Source of the DNA: Aphrophora alni
Lineage: Eukaryota; Arthropoda; Insecta; Hemiptera; Aphrophoridae
NCBI GenBank assembly: GCA_963513935.1
Contig: OY740768.1
Span: 40,356,368 to 40,420,367, forward strand
Reading direction: 5' to 3'
Length of the DNA: 64,000 nucleotides
Numbering within the stretch: the first letter of the stretch is position 1; each line of letters begins with the position of its first letter. Positions 12,256 through 26,171 of the stretch are shown piece by piece. The translations under genes and the position numbers were made by a program. The notes under the pieces are model-generated. The model searched no databases and was not told the DNA's origin. It saw nothing but the letters and a program-made list of their open reading frames with translations.

Positions 12256-13000
12256 AAATCTTTCATTTTTTCTCACATCAAAGTATTGTTGGATATATTT
12301 TTCGAATATAATTACAAATAATAGGCTATTTTTTGTTTTTGTTCGATTTTGTGAAAAAAATATTAGATAGGCTTAAAGTTAAATGATAAATTATAATTGG
12401 AGAATAGATGAAACACAATAATGGTGTGTTCTATGCTCATATTTTTCGTTCATAAAATATTTCAAACAATATAAAAAAATTATATTCATTACAGAAATTA
12501 GTTTACACCGTATGTCTGTGATTTATTCCCACAGATTTTCTATTGTCTGACTATTTTTGTTTTAAACTAGATAAAACTACATTTGAATACAGCCAAAGTT
12601 TGCTAACTTTAGACGAGTTCGTAAACTAATATTCTTTTGAAAACAGTCTTTATAAACCACAGGAAAAACTTTCTGTGTAAAATATAAGAAAATGTGTTTA
12701 CAATCAATAACAAAGTGGTTTGAGAGACACACGATGTTAGAAGTTTCTTGCTTGTATATTCTACAAAGTAAATCGAGTTTACTTTGATTGTGGGAGGTTA
12801 ACGGACTAAGTCGTTGCCTCTGAATATACAATAAGGGACGTAAAATGTAAGACTCGTAGGCTGACATCCGAGTAAAATCTATATTTTACCGATTTGCGAT
12901 TTTCCTATAGTCTGAATAAACCTAAAGCCTTTCATATTTCGCTACGGTTACAAATTGAGACATAAAGTATAAAGTTTGTGCTGATATTACGACTCTGTTT
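12256..13000. other. AT-rich stretch, nothing recognised
   Basis: Only short frames occur, the longest on the minus strand at 12577-12867 (96 codons). Its composition is not protein-like and no domain is seen. No RNA gene or repeat is recognised. Confidence 0.5.
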
Positions 13001-13009
13001 AACAGATAT

Positions 13010-13340
13010 GAATGTAGTTAGAAGATAAGAATGCTAAGGGAGGCTTTTTAGCTCGTTCATGACGTTTAAAGCATTTTAATTAACGTTAAAACATTTCCCC
13101 CTTGTCCCGCCTTTCTCTAAGCTGACCCGATACTTTCATGTTTGATATTTTTTCATATACAACTAGTGTAATCAAACCATTGGTTCAGAATAATTGCACG
13201 CAGGGCGCAATTTAATTTAATTGCTACCACAAGTTCTCAATCCATTGAGCATCAGACGGAGGGTGCTTTTTGTTGAACGATGCGGTTTATCAAAACACTC
13301 GTTGCTTTAAATTAGATTGAATTATTTTAAATACTAATTT
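13010..13340. promoter_or_regulatory. Possible conserved regulatory block
   Basis: The block is less AT-skewed than its surroundings and contains several transcription-factor-like words: TTTTAATTAACG (homeodomain-like) near 13074, CCCCCTTGTCCCGCC near 13098, and TACCACAA (Runt-like) near 13226. It has no open frame and no repeat structure. A conserved enhancer is one reading, but short motifs like these occur by chance and I cannot test conservation. Confidence 0.2.
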
Positions 13341-14344
13341 TATGAGGTAGTTTTGCTTTTATAATACATTAAAGTAACGTGTAGGAATTGGTTTTTAAAC
13401 GAGTCAACTTTTTAAAGTTAATTAAAGAGACTACTAAATTCTACGTTATCTACCTTCAATTAAGCTAAAACGAAATCCTCATTAAACAGCCTGATAGCCT
13501 ATTATCTTAGCATTTTATCTAAGTTTTTCTTATATTAATTATTTCGGTTGATAGTTTTTATCAACACGTATTTAGATCCCTTCAGGTTATTCAGAAGTAC
13601 ACAACTTATCAATAGTCGTACGGGCCTCACACATTGCCTATTTATGAATAGGTCATTGCCTTTATTGTTTGTAACGTTATACAGGACCTTGGTGCTTTGG
13701 GAAGAGACTCTAGGGGTTTTGAGAATGTTGATTTAAACAAACGCCTTAATAACCGAATAAGCAATTGAAGGTTACTAAAATAAATTAGGCATATTATGGT
13801 AAAGAGAGAATAAAATTCTTTGTCTGTTCTCAGTAAGATAACATTAATTCAGTAACTTCAGCTTTTCACAGTAGAAAAATAATAAACAACATATCCAGTA
13901 ATTTCTCCACTGAGTTTTGATGTGGCAAATTCAAAATACAGAGTGTGCCAAAACTTAACTTTAATATTTGACATTGTGTATAATTATTTAAATCTTATGT
14001 AAGATTACTTTCAGTAATTTGAAACTGCAATGAGTAATCGATATTTATTTGGCTTAGTTTTTTTATGAATAAATATATGGAACAAATTATAGAACCTTTT
14101 TTACAACTTGAACTTTTGAGCTAAACATACAGAGGTAAATATTTAAGCTGAAAATAAATTAAATACTTTTGTTCATTCACCAAATATGGTGTATTTGTAA
14201 ATTTGGTGTAGTTTTTCACATTACGCTTGGACAAGAAATGTTTCGTTTGGACGTAGGACAAGAAATATTTCTCTAATTTTATTTCATTAAAATTTATATT
14301 ATTTGATTATTTGTATGTCATTGAACAGTTCCTAGCTATTATTG

Positions 14345-15010
14345 TCTTATTTTACTTTTTCACATACGTGTGTAATATTACAGAGAAAGTTATGTGATGT
14401 GTGAAGTTTTTTTGGGATATATCGTTCTGAGGTCCCCTGAGTCTAATTAATAAGTGGATTTTGGAGTGTCTGTCTTATATCCAATATCCAAACGAGTGGA
14501 TAGATTTCAATGATATTTAGAATGTGGACATAACACATCTTGGGTCTTTTTGCCTCCACTCTATCTCTCTATCTTTAAAATATGCCGTGAGTATAAAAAA
14601 GTCGGCCATCCAGTTAGAAAAAGGCGAATTTTCTCGAATTCTCAAAATCAGACCGAAGAATTACGTTCAAATTATGGGTAATCGTTAAGATTAATGGTAC
14701 ATAAAAAGCACTGCATAAAATTGTCAATAACAGATTACTGTTATGGAATAATTGTCATAAAACAAAAACGAACATTGATCGCTGTCGTTTAAATTCCATT
14801 TCATTTAATAATATTTATAATTAGACAAATATAAATTAAGGAGTTTATGACACCAATTTACATCTTATTTAAATAATTTTAAAAAAATCTAAGATGGCTT
14901 AGATGATTGCTTTTTCACTGAAAACAACCAAACTGATATTTTTGTTAACGATTACTTTTGTTTCGTTAATATTTTGATTGTGAATGTGCGTGTGAGAAGA
15001 TTGGGCAATG
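14345..15010 (+). repeat. R1 dispersed repeat, near full-length copy
   Basis: The copy begins with TTTTTCACATACGTGTGTAAT then AGAAAGTTATGTGATGTGTG. It continues through TCTGAGGTCCCCTGAGTC (14427), AACGAGTGGATAGATTTCAA, GAATGTGGACATAAC, CATTGATCGCTGTCGTTTAA and GAGTTTATGACACCAA, and ends at AAACTGATATTTTTGTTAAC and TTTGATTGTGAATGTGCGTG. The same start and end words frame the copies at 57.13-58.31 kb and 58.93-59.71 kb, so the unit is about 0.66-0.78 kb. No open frame spans it and no terminal inverted or long direct repeat is visible. It is a non-autonomous element of unknown class. Confidence 0.7.
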
Positions 15011-15366
15011 TTTTTCTTCATTTAAGTTCACCAATTTATTTGGTGTTATGACAGGAACTTAGAAACATTAAATTTCCATCATCATAGCTAATTGTTTACA
15101 AATTCGCAAGTGTCCACGTTAGCAGTCTACAATAAATAACCTACACTTGAACAACTATTATTTTACAAAGTAAAGATTTCCTCTTCTTTTGATCACTTTC
15201 GTAATACTTCCTTTTTAGTATAACGAGGGGGATAAAAGTTCCCCTAATAATTTAATTAGTTCAGTACGTTTGAAAAACCTTTTAAAAATATACATTATTT
15301 GTATTTTATTTGGGACACATTCATTAAATATTCGATTGGTTTACAATTCAAATTCTTCAAACTCAA

Positions 15367-15372
<6 letters not shown>
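15011..15372. other. AT-rich stretch, nothing recognised
   Basis: No gene, RNA or repeat family is visible in this interval leading into the TA tract. Confidence 0.5.

Positions 15373-15432
<60 letters not shown>
15373..15432. repeat. (TA)30 microsatellite
   Basis: An uninterrupted TA dinucleotide run of 60 bases. Confidence 0.97.
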
Positions 15433-15433
<1 letters not shown>

Positions 15434-15696
15434 CTAATACCCTTATTTTCTAATTCATTTGTCCATCAGGAAATAGCAAATCAAATCTTTACGTTCAAAG
15501 TACCAACTAGACTACCACAGCTGATGTATTGATAGACAAGTATCCCTTAGCTCTTCAATTTATCATTCACATGATGCAAAATGTAAGGTATTGTGTCCAT
15601 ACGTTACATGGTTGGTGGAGCCTATTAGGTGTACATTCACGTGTGATGTACGGCATTGTATGATACAAGTTTGGCGTCTTTATTGGGCCCAGGTGG

Positions 15697-15752
15697 GGGT
15701 CTTTCACCTGTATGGGGACAATCTCGTCCATTGTGTCCCAGGTAAAAGACCC
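15697..15752. other. 56-nt near-perfect stem-loop
   Basis: GGGTCTTTCACCTG at 15697-15710 pairs with CAGGTAAAAGACCC at 15739-15752 with one mismatch. Inside it, TGGGGACAAT pairs with ATTGTGTCCCA around a loop of about seven bases. The total is a hairpin of roughly 23 paired positions in a G+C-richer patch. It lies inside a 69-codon open frame (15591-15800) that has no recognisable domain. It could be a structured RNA, a small foldback or a cis-regulatory palindrome. Its stem is at the short end for a microRNA precursor. Confidence 0.6.
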
Positions 15753-15800
15753 TATTTTTACCTTTATAACGATACACGCTCAGTCGAATCCAGAATCTAG

Positions 15801-17030
15801 TCGTAAATTAGGAATGAACGGTCATTTTTCAATTGGTTATATATAATAAGGAGAAGAGAAATAGTTATCGTTTAATATCTTAATTAGAGAAATAAAATGA
15901 TTAATCTATGTACAAATGGCGATCTTCTTTTAAAGAAATAGTTTTTTTTTATTGAGCCATCATGGTACTAACTCAGTCCCATCATACAATCTTATTACAA
16001 GCAGAAAGTTTGAATATCACACGAGATATGTTTAAAATGACCCTCATTTTGAGATTGTCAATTCGATTTTTCTGTATTTCAATATGGTTTTATATGAGGA
16101 CGCTAGCCTATAGTCCTCAATACCAAATTTCACACCCTATCTTAGTTTTGGCCGCGTCTTTCGTGCTTACTTACAAACGACAACGAGCAGACAATATGTC
16201 GTTAATCACTTTCGGTTTCCCAAAGCCTTGAAACTGAAGATCAGATAAAAAACGGTGGTCGTTATTTATTACGTTTATATTGAATTAGTTATGAAATTTG
16301 CTCTGGGGAAAACTTTCAGGATATAGTGGAAAACTCCATAATGGTTTAAACTTGAATTACACCGAGTTTAATGGAAGGCCGTGGATCAGTAGATATGTTG
16401 GTCTATAGTAATAAAATAGTCAAATAATGAACATCAAATATGCCAGCCAGCTTGAACTAAATTTAAGAACTAATTAACTGCAATTAATGCTAAACATTGA
16501 TACTGGGCAATTCACGACAGTCAAACAATGACAACTAATTAACCGTCATTTGTCTAACTCGAATATAGAGTGCTAAAATATAAATGAAGAACTACTCTTT
16601 TTAAACAACCGGCACTATTACCGCTTATTCTCTGATTTGTGAATATGCTGATGAGCTAAGACACTTTCTCACACGCGCGCGCACGCACTCACCACGCACG
16701 CTGCTGCCCAAACCCAAAAATGTTTCTCTTCATTCCCAAGGCTTTAGGTGCTAATTATTCCAAACCGAGTAGCCGATATAGAATGTAATCGTTCTTTTTC
16801 TCACCGTTTATCGCTCTTTTTTTTCAATCACTTCTATTTAAAAATCCATGGCCGAATTCAATTTTGGCGCATTCACTCTATGAAATAGAACTTTACTATT
16901 AACAGTGGACAATCATTGCACCAAATTTGTTACTCGTCCATATCCAATACCTAATAAAAACCAACCAACACTAAAGCCTATCTGCTCGATGGTTGTAAAA
17001 TTAACCGTGAATTTAGTCTTTGAAAATTTA
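15801..17030. other. AT-rich non-genic stretch
   Basis: The plus-strand frame at 15962-16231 (89 codons) is hydrophobic in its middle but matches no family I recognise and has no splice or promoter context. A CACGCGCGCGCACGCACTC purine-pyrimidine alternating patch lies at about 16672-16691. Nothing else is recognised. Confidence 0.45.
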
Positions 17031-17320
17031 TATAAGGGGTAAGCTTGCTTAGCTTGTGTCATAACGCGTCCTCAATTAACTTTTGACCGGAATCAGCAGA
17101 ACTACTTTTGATCAATTTTATCTTCTATACAGACCAGTTTTTTATCAATAACTCAAGTACAGAGATTTTTAGAGGAGTGTTTGTCATTAGAAGCTACATC
17201 TGAACAAAATTCATCAAAATTGTTACAGCTGATTTGAAAACCCGTAGTTTATGTATGTATCCAAAATATGCCTATATACCAAATTTGATTAAAATCAGAC
17301 CTCCCGTTTCACCTGTAGAG
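17031..17320 (-). repeat. R1 dispersed repeat, partial inverted copy
   Basis: Read on the minus strand, the segment shows AGGTCTGATTTTAATCAAAT then GGTATATAGGCATATTTTGG, and later CGCGTTATGACACAAGCTAA at the 17040 end. These match the R1 core and 3' landmarks in the same order, so the copy is in minus orientation. A sub-block at about 17190-17235 (AAAATTGTTACAGCTGATT) recurs in diverged form at 30520-30555. Confidence 0.5.
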
Positions 17321-20030
17321 GTACTATACTACATTATTTTATTTTTTATTTATTTCATTTCACTGCATTACACCTTATTGGATAACATTGATATTGTTGC
17401 AGGTAGGCAGTTTGTACTCAAGTAACACATAGTTACAGTACTATAATCAATATTAATTTAACATTACATGACTAAAAATAAAATTAGTCACAATAGATCA
17501 TATCAGTCCATTAATAGTTTGTACAATTTTTTTAGCCTTTTCGAGAAATATATATATAATATCTTTAAAAATAAACATACATAATATAGATGAACACATT
17601 GCATCCACAAACATAACAATAGCAAACTAAAGCAATAAACATAACTGTAACGTTATATACATGATTGATAATTTCTTAGGTTTTACCTATAAAATATATT
17701 ACACACTAAAAGATTCCTATCTTGTAGGAAATCATTTGTTATAATTGTTCTCTCCAGCAACAATTACTTCAGTTTTATGTTTTGAAAAAAAAAATCTTAA
17801 ATGTAGAATTTAACTGATTGTAAAATTTGATGCCCTTATATAAAGGAATTCTTTTCATTCAGCAGAGTAAGCTTATGAATCGGGTACAACATTGCTTCCC
17901 TGTTCCTAGTGCCATAATTTTATTGTGGTAAACACAATTTTCTGCAAATAACTGCATAAAACATATGACCGAACAAAATAAAGAGATGTAACGTTAAAAT
18001 TTTGAAATCATTAAATAATCCTTTACAAGTGTGAACTTTAGATTTGTTTAACAAGATTCTAAGCTATTTTGTTTGAATCATAAAAATATTGTTTGTTTCC
18101 TTAGAGTCTCCCCAGAGAACCTCAAACGGTAGACTAACAAATCTGAAAAAAACTTTAAACACTTTTATTTTTTAGATTAAAATTATGTAAATGGTTCTTC
18201 TAAGGATTGGGGCTTTCTGCTATGTGAAAGAATTATTTTGACGCAAGTGCAGGTTATAACTACATATTTCATCCGTTTTCTTGTCAGGCTGAGCACTCGG
18301 AGCCAGCCATGACTTTCATGGTGGTAAGCTAAGCAAACCAGCTCCTTCCACCCATGATCATTCATACTTTTATCGTGTCTAACAAGTTGTTATTAAGTTA
18401 TTTATCTAATAATGTTCTAATCGGTAAAATACGAAATAGACCTAATGGAAACATTAATAATTGTTATAGAATGTGTATATTTCTTACATATAAATTTGTA
18501 TTCTTTTTTTCATTACTTTATATTCTTCCATTTGTAAGGATTTATAATATAATATAAACCATATTCAGTTGAGGACTTCTTGGTTTTAAAATCAATTTAA
18601 AACTATATTATTTGACAGGTCTATTGAGATCCATGTGATATAAATTACATATCGGTTTGAGGTTGTCAATTAATTATAATTTAAAAATCCACCCTTATAA
18701 GAGTGATTTAATAGGCACACGGATGTCTATGAAAAAATATAATAATGAACAAGACCGAACACTAGATCCATTGTCTTCAGGTCATAGAAATCCACAATGA
18801 AAAGGGGTGGCTGTCTGATGTATATTTATTAGAGTAACACCCCCAGGGGATGACATAAAAACGGTGTTAGCCAAGGAAAACTGAAGGTAACATATTATAA
18901 TAATATATCTCTCTTTGCATATCCTTTTCATCCATTAGACGTGTATATTTTCCTTGTGCCTGCATTTTCCACGTTTCCAGTGTAAAATTTAATTTGAAAG
19001 AAAACTCATTTTCTAAAGTAAAAATTTAGTTGTATGAAACTTATTTTTTGTATTTCAAAATGTGGATATAAGGAACAAAATAATGTATTATCAATCTTGG
19101 AGTCCGCTGTTGAGCCATGCTAAAAATATTTAAGTTTATTGTAAAGTCATAATAATGTGAAAATTAATTCCATATTATTATTATTATAGGTTTCAGTATT
19201 TTATAATCATAATTACAATAACCTCCTAGATATAGAGTACAAAGCCTCTTATAAAATTTGAGAAAAGTGTTTTTTTTTTTTTTTTTTAAATACTTAACTA
19301 TAAAACATTTTCAGAACTGTAAAATTATTGTTTCTGTTTATTGAAAAAATATGGATTATTCATGTTGTAGGTATAATTTATTCGGACACTTGGCAACTTT
19401 TATTAATGTGTATAAATAAATAAACGACGTTTTGACTATGTGGAACAACGAACGTTATCAAATGTTGACTCGAAAACGTTATTTTCATGTTTTTGTGTTT
19501 TAGTTGTATCACTTGATAACCAGAGTTGATAATTCCTTTCGAAACGTTGGGTATTATTTTGTATATAAATACATGACAGATGTCGGAAAATTTTACCAAT
19601 AATCAAATTATTAATAAAGTTTTTCAAATCCATTTATTTTACTGATATTCTAATTGTTAAGCTACGATACATATAAACTATTTTCTAATGTTAAGTGTTT
19701 TTATTCCTTTCTTTTTTTTCTTCTAAATATAAAAATAATCTATTTGTGAAATGACATTTTAATCATTTCTCGAGAATTTCCATTTTTGATCTTTATGCAA
19801 AAGATCATTTTCATTAAAAAAAATTCATTTATTTCTTTTGATTCAACCATCCCCCGTACATTCTCAGATCTACCTTGAAAACTTAATTTCACTCGTTTTA
19901 ATTACAACTTCACTTCAATACTTTCCCTGTGGAACTCTCTCCAAAGGGATTTCATCTAATCACACAAAATATTTCAATTTTAAGAAGAGTTCGTCGCCTT
20001 ATGTCAGGCATCGCCTTAATTAGAATTTCA
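17321..20030. other. AT-rich non-genic stretch
   Basis: No gene is supported. A T17 run lies at about 19270-19286. Between 19420 and 19560 two facing motifs, each TTGATAAC followed by a GAAACGTTG or AAAACGTCG end, lie on opposite strands around a ~40 bp centre. They recall the foldback at 57.4 kb in degraded form. The overlapping minus frames at 19378-19599 and 19436-19633 cross this region and are not credible genes. Confidence 0.45.
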
Positions 20031-23000
20031 GAAAGTCAATTCCGAATATTGCGTCACAATCCTCTATTCGTTCAATACACGCGGGTAACTCGATTATATA
20101 GTTCATCTTCTTTATTTCAAGGGGGAAAAGAAACAAACAAAAAACCTTGACGGAGTTGCGTTTTATTTGGTTAAAATCAAAAGAGGGCTGAAGCACGAGG
20201 GCGGAGGGTGATCCAGGTTTGACAACGTTGCAAAGTTAGTTTAATCTGGGAAATGATGTTGTAGTCCTTTTATTCACGAATTTAATCCCTTCAGTTTGAC
20301 TTGCAGAGCGTGTTTCAGGTTGTTGTAATTTTAATTATTATCCTTCTAATGAATACAATTTTGCGTTTACCAGTGACAATCCAAACAAAATACTTCGTGT
20401 GTTTTGTTGTCGAAAATCAGCGTTTTTTTCTTTAAACATTTTCCTTTTAATTTGTCTGTGACGTGTTAACTTTTCAAAATATTTTGTTTTACTACAATAA
20501 TACAATGTGTTAAATTCATTTATATATATTTTACATTATCACATAAATACAACCATTGTATTATATTTAGAATATATAAATAAAATTAATTTAAGTTTAT
20601 AAATAAGTTCCTTTTATTATTCTACGGAACTATATTGATATACATAAATTAATTGCAAGATTTTAGTGGAATAGTTTCCATGTTTGAGTAGCAAGTTAAT
20701 TCACATACTTCGGCTTGAAGTGGGACACTGAAACCGAACTTTACGATATTAAGATACTTCAAGTAAATTTAATATCCAACCCAATTCTATGGCCTACGTA
20801 AGTTAGCAAGTAGTCCATTATAGTAGAATTTTTAACATATTTGTTACTACCTTACATGTATCAATAACCTACTGAAATGAACATAGTTAATTTCCAACAA
20901 TAGATCGTGGTGGAGTGGAAGTTTTGTGGGCCCTACATCCCCCCGCATAAATAAATACCGCAAAAACATGGGTATAATTGTATCTTAATATTTATTATAT
21001 AATATAATTTATTTTGTATGGCGCGTGCAGTTGCATTCATTAGTTACCATTAAGTAGTACAGGTGACGATAATGACTTATTTGGTTAAAGTACGTTTAGA
21101 GAGTTTAGACCAAGAAGCTGCGGCTCAGACCAAGAAATCGCCAATGTGGGGAGGTTCGAAGCAATTAGCACTGGCAAGAGAGTATACTGTCTACTGTAGT
21201 AGTTAGTGTTATTTGTGCTGGTAGTTTTAAAAATATATATATTCAGTTTTCGTGCGTTACTTTACTCTTTATTCTAACGGCATAAAGTAAAGGTTTTATG
21301 TAACAAATACATTAATGTTTGTTTGAATATAACCACAATAGTAAACAATAAATAAACAATTTGTCTACTGTAACATTGGTTTTAAAAATAAAGCATAGTT
21401 TTATGGAATAATTTGTTCTTCAACTTTGGAATCTTTTTCCATATTATGTGTTTGAAAAACTAAAATTATCCAAACTATCAACGTTGTAATTAAAAATTGC
21501 GTCAAATTAATTTTATGCTAGTTGTATTTATCTAGTCAGTGTTAGAAACTGTCATAAAATACGTGAACCTGTTGCTGTAAACAAATGTATCGACTAAAGT
21601 ATATTCTACACACGGTAAATAACCAATGTGTATTGTATTGTGATTCTATTTTAACTTAAACCGAAGTCCTTGTACGAGTGAAATGAAAATTGGCTTGAAC
21701 TCTGAACGCAGTAAACTATACAAACACCCATATCTTCAAAGTAAATTGGATTCAGTCCTGCTCAGAAACATGTTTATCGCTGTACCGCCAAATAATACAA
21801 CTTGGCAGTCGAATATGGAAAACATAAGCCCATAAAGAAATTGCCATATTTTATTTATCCCTTGACTATACCTATACTTTATACATGAACAGCAGCAACC
21901 CTCTTGTTCCCTATTTTTTGTCGCCAACAAAAACGCATATATAATCGAATTAAAACGTGGCTTAGTTCAACTAATGAAGATATATATCCACTGTGGTAAA
22001 CAATTTACTCCCTTGTTCAACTTTTTAGTATTCATTTTAAAAAAAAAAAGAATACTCCATTTCCAAATAATTACCAACTAACCCTTGTTTTAAATTTAGG
22101 TTGAAATTACTGACTAAATAATTCAGAGTACTAATTAAATATCGAATTATGGACGCATTTTCTGTTAAAACCGAACTTATTTATTACGTATGGAAGCAAG
22201 ATAATTGTTTGTCTACGGCTGTAGAATTTGGACTATCTTTAGGCACGCCTAACACTAATTCAACTTTACAGACTCAATTATAGTTTAGTTCTTCACTTAA
22301 TTGAGGATAATAGCCTATGTCCGTGAGTATCGGTCTTCACAGACATTCTGTGTTTTGACCTCGTAAAGAAATTCTTCGGAAGTGACAGAAAACGAACAAA
22401 TTCATTTGGTAGACTATATATTTCTTTGGGGATTTTATTTTTTATGAATTCACCGTTACATACAGATGTTATTTTACTTTTCACGTATGCTTGTGTAGAA
22501 AGTCATGTGAGATGTTAAACTACTTTTAATTCCGCTTGTATTCGCTTGTAAGTTGGCTGTGAAGTGCTAAATTTTTTCCTTTTAAAAACATGTTAATGTT
22601 GGGAAACTACACTATTAAACAAACATTGATAATGGCTTACGGAACATGTTTTAAGGTTTAATTCAAACACGTATTCTAAATGTTGGTTCTCTGTTTCTAA
22701 TCCAAGACCTGACTTTTTGAGGGTATCTCTTAAATCACCATTTAAGAGAACGGATAGTAACAGAATTCAGAATATGAACAAACGAAACTTTTGTAAACGT
22801 GCGAAACATGTTTGAACAAAACCGACTGTACGTTTGCATGTAGGAACAGGAAAAAAATTTAATATGAGGTAAGAATATATTAATCTCATAAAAAAGGACG
22901 TACCGTACCAATTTAGCTTCGTAAATAAAATAACTCTTTTGACCACCATTTTGTTTTGGATAGTCAGAATTTAATTTTCTTGTGTCATTTTTCTTGTCTC

Positions 23001-24110
23001 ACAGAAATGTTTAAAATGAGGTACAAGAAGCCAATAATGGCCATTTACATTTTTAATAATCCCCTACCACCACCACTCCTTGTCACTTAATTGACACAAA
23101 CTAATATTTTTAAAAATAGAGGACTTGGTCACTTCTTTTCAGCCACCCAGTATTAAAATTTGAAATAAATAACATTGACCAAAATTTGTATATTTCCATC
23201 GAATTAAATCATTTTCAGCCATAAAAGATAAAAAATATATACTTTAATGAGTATGGTGTGGCGCGCGTGTTTGCGAATGTCCGTGAGAATGTTATATGTA
23301 TTTCAAAGCAGTCGAAATTGATTTTATTTAAAATTTAATAGAAATATATATTTTTTAAACGTTTCGGTCAATAAATTTTAAAAATGGCGCCCGTTTGAAA
23401 CGACTTTTCAGTAGTTTCTCCTTACCTGTAGATCATACATTAGTCTAATTACTGGTTTTGGTCAGCTTCGAAATATGCACATACTAAAGTCAAGGTCTTC
23501 ATTGTTCCACAACCGGAAATAAATTTTCTCGTCTTATCAACCACATGAGCTGCGATAATAATGCAGTCATTTTTTGAAAACCATAATATGGCATTTTAAT
23601 TAGAGTATAAAGTGTTTTTTATTATTTGTTTTGTTTATGTTAGTTAATCGTTGTTTGTTTTCCATTTCATTGACTCACGATATGTTTTATTATAGGTTAA
23701 AAATAGAGAAACCAAGATAATATTTCTGAGACCTCCCATGGTCAGATAAAATATAAACGCCTTCTCTGGTATCTGAACAACTAGTTTATCAACACAATAG
23801 AGCACTAAACTACACATTTTATCTTAAATAAAAAGTTTTAGCAAAATTTTTCTAGAAATATTAAGACAAAGAGTAAACTTGGAAGTTAAGTATATATTCA
23901 AATAACTTTAAAGTATAGTACTTCCGTTTTAATGTCTACGCTTTTGATAATTTACAAAGCAGTGAATAGACTGACCAACAACATTTATTACCATTATACT
24001 CTAAAAACAAGATTTTATAAATTTGTTTATTTACTGCTTGTCTACAACCCACGTATACTATATGTGTTCAATATTTACACACCGCACCAAAATTGTGATT
24101 ACCTAAATCT
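20031..24110. other. AT-rich non-genic stretch
   Basis: Open frames here (for example 21736-21930 minus, 22293-22484 minus, 22767-22949 minus) are all below 75 codons, AT-driven and unrecognised. The segment 20040-20330 is somewhat richer in G+C but carries no motif I can name. Confidence 0.45.
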
Positions 24111-24119
24111 ATCTAAACG

Positions 24120-24440
24120 TAATTCAGTCGGGTACGAAATTTACACAGACAGATTTTATGCAAGGAAAATAGGAGGTAAATCTTGGCCCAAGCCGTCTAT
24201 AGCTTTACGGTGTCATTGTTCTCGACGAATGAAGTGTGTGGGCCGCATCCGAAATCTATAAAAAGGGAATTTTTTGGTGTTGGTAGGCCGCCGCGTAGGC
24301 CGGGTTTTATCAGATAGCCCGACTATTGAAAGGAGCGGGTCCCCCCTCTATCTCGCATCCTGTTTCACTCACTGACCACTATCAGAGTCCACGATGTAAC
24401 AATGTCTTATCTGGCACCTTGAATCTACATTTAGGAATAT
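24120..24440. other. GC-rich, CpG-containing island
   Basis: This block has a clearly higher G+C content than either flank, with several CpGs (around GTAGGCCGCCGCGTAGGCCG at 24283-24302) and a C-rich run near 24340. The plus-strand frame 23932-24261 (109 codons) ends inside it. The frame's first two-thirds is AT-rich noise, and only the last ~35 codons lie in the island. It could be a regulatory element, an exon of a non-coding transcript or a mobile-element remnant. No promoter element is convincing. Confidence 0.3.
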
Positions 24441-25682
<1,242 letters not shown>

Positions 25683-26128
25683 TATGAGAGTATTTATTTC
25701 CATAACTACCGAAACTATTAAAAAATTCTACTCGGACTCTCTCAATAAGGAAAATAAATAGTCCTGAAAACACAACAGCAAGGATTTGTATTATCCTTTA
25801 GTGGTTTGGAAACTATTTATTTCCCTTATTCTGAATATTGCCACAGAGATTCTTGGACATTTGTTGACCAACTTTCTCGTAAAATAGAAGTTTTCTCTCA
25901 AAATGTAACTAAATGTTTTACTATTAATGAAGCTTGTGTTATTATTTTTCAGCTGCAATAAATACTATGACATTTAAAGAAATATATCTACGACACATAT
26001 ATTAGAATTAATTTCTTATATTTTGAGATATATTATTTAAATTGTAACAAAACAAGAATAGTCCTAAATAAGTTGAATTAATAAATTCGCATGCTAGAAT
26101 TACAATCTCCATATGCATGCGATATTAA

Positions 26129-26131
<3 letters not shown>

Positions 26132-26168
<37 letters not shown>
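26132..26168. repeat. (TA)18 microsatellite
   Basis: An uninterrupted TA run of about 37 bases. The minus-strand frame at 26100-26291 contains it and is an artefact. Confidence 0.95.

Positions 26169-26171
<3 letters not shown>

Noticed and set aside
13934..13990. Third TACAG-type MITE starting TACAGAGTGTGCCAAAAC
   Set aside because: No matching inverted end could be found downstream, so it may be a solo end or chance.
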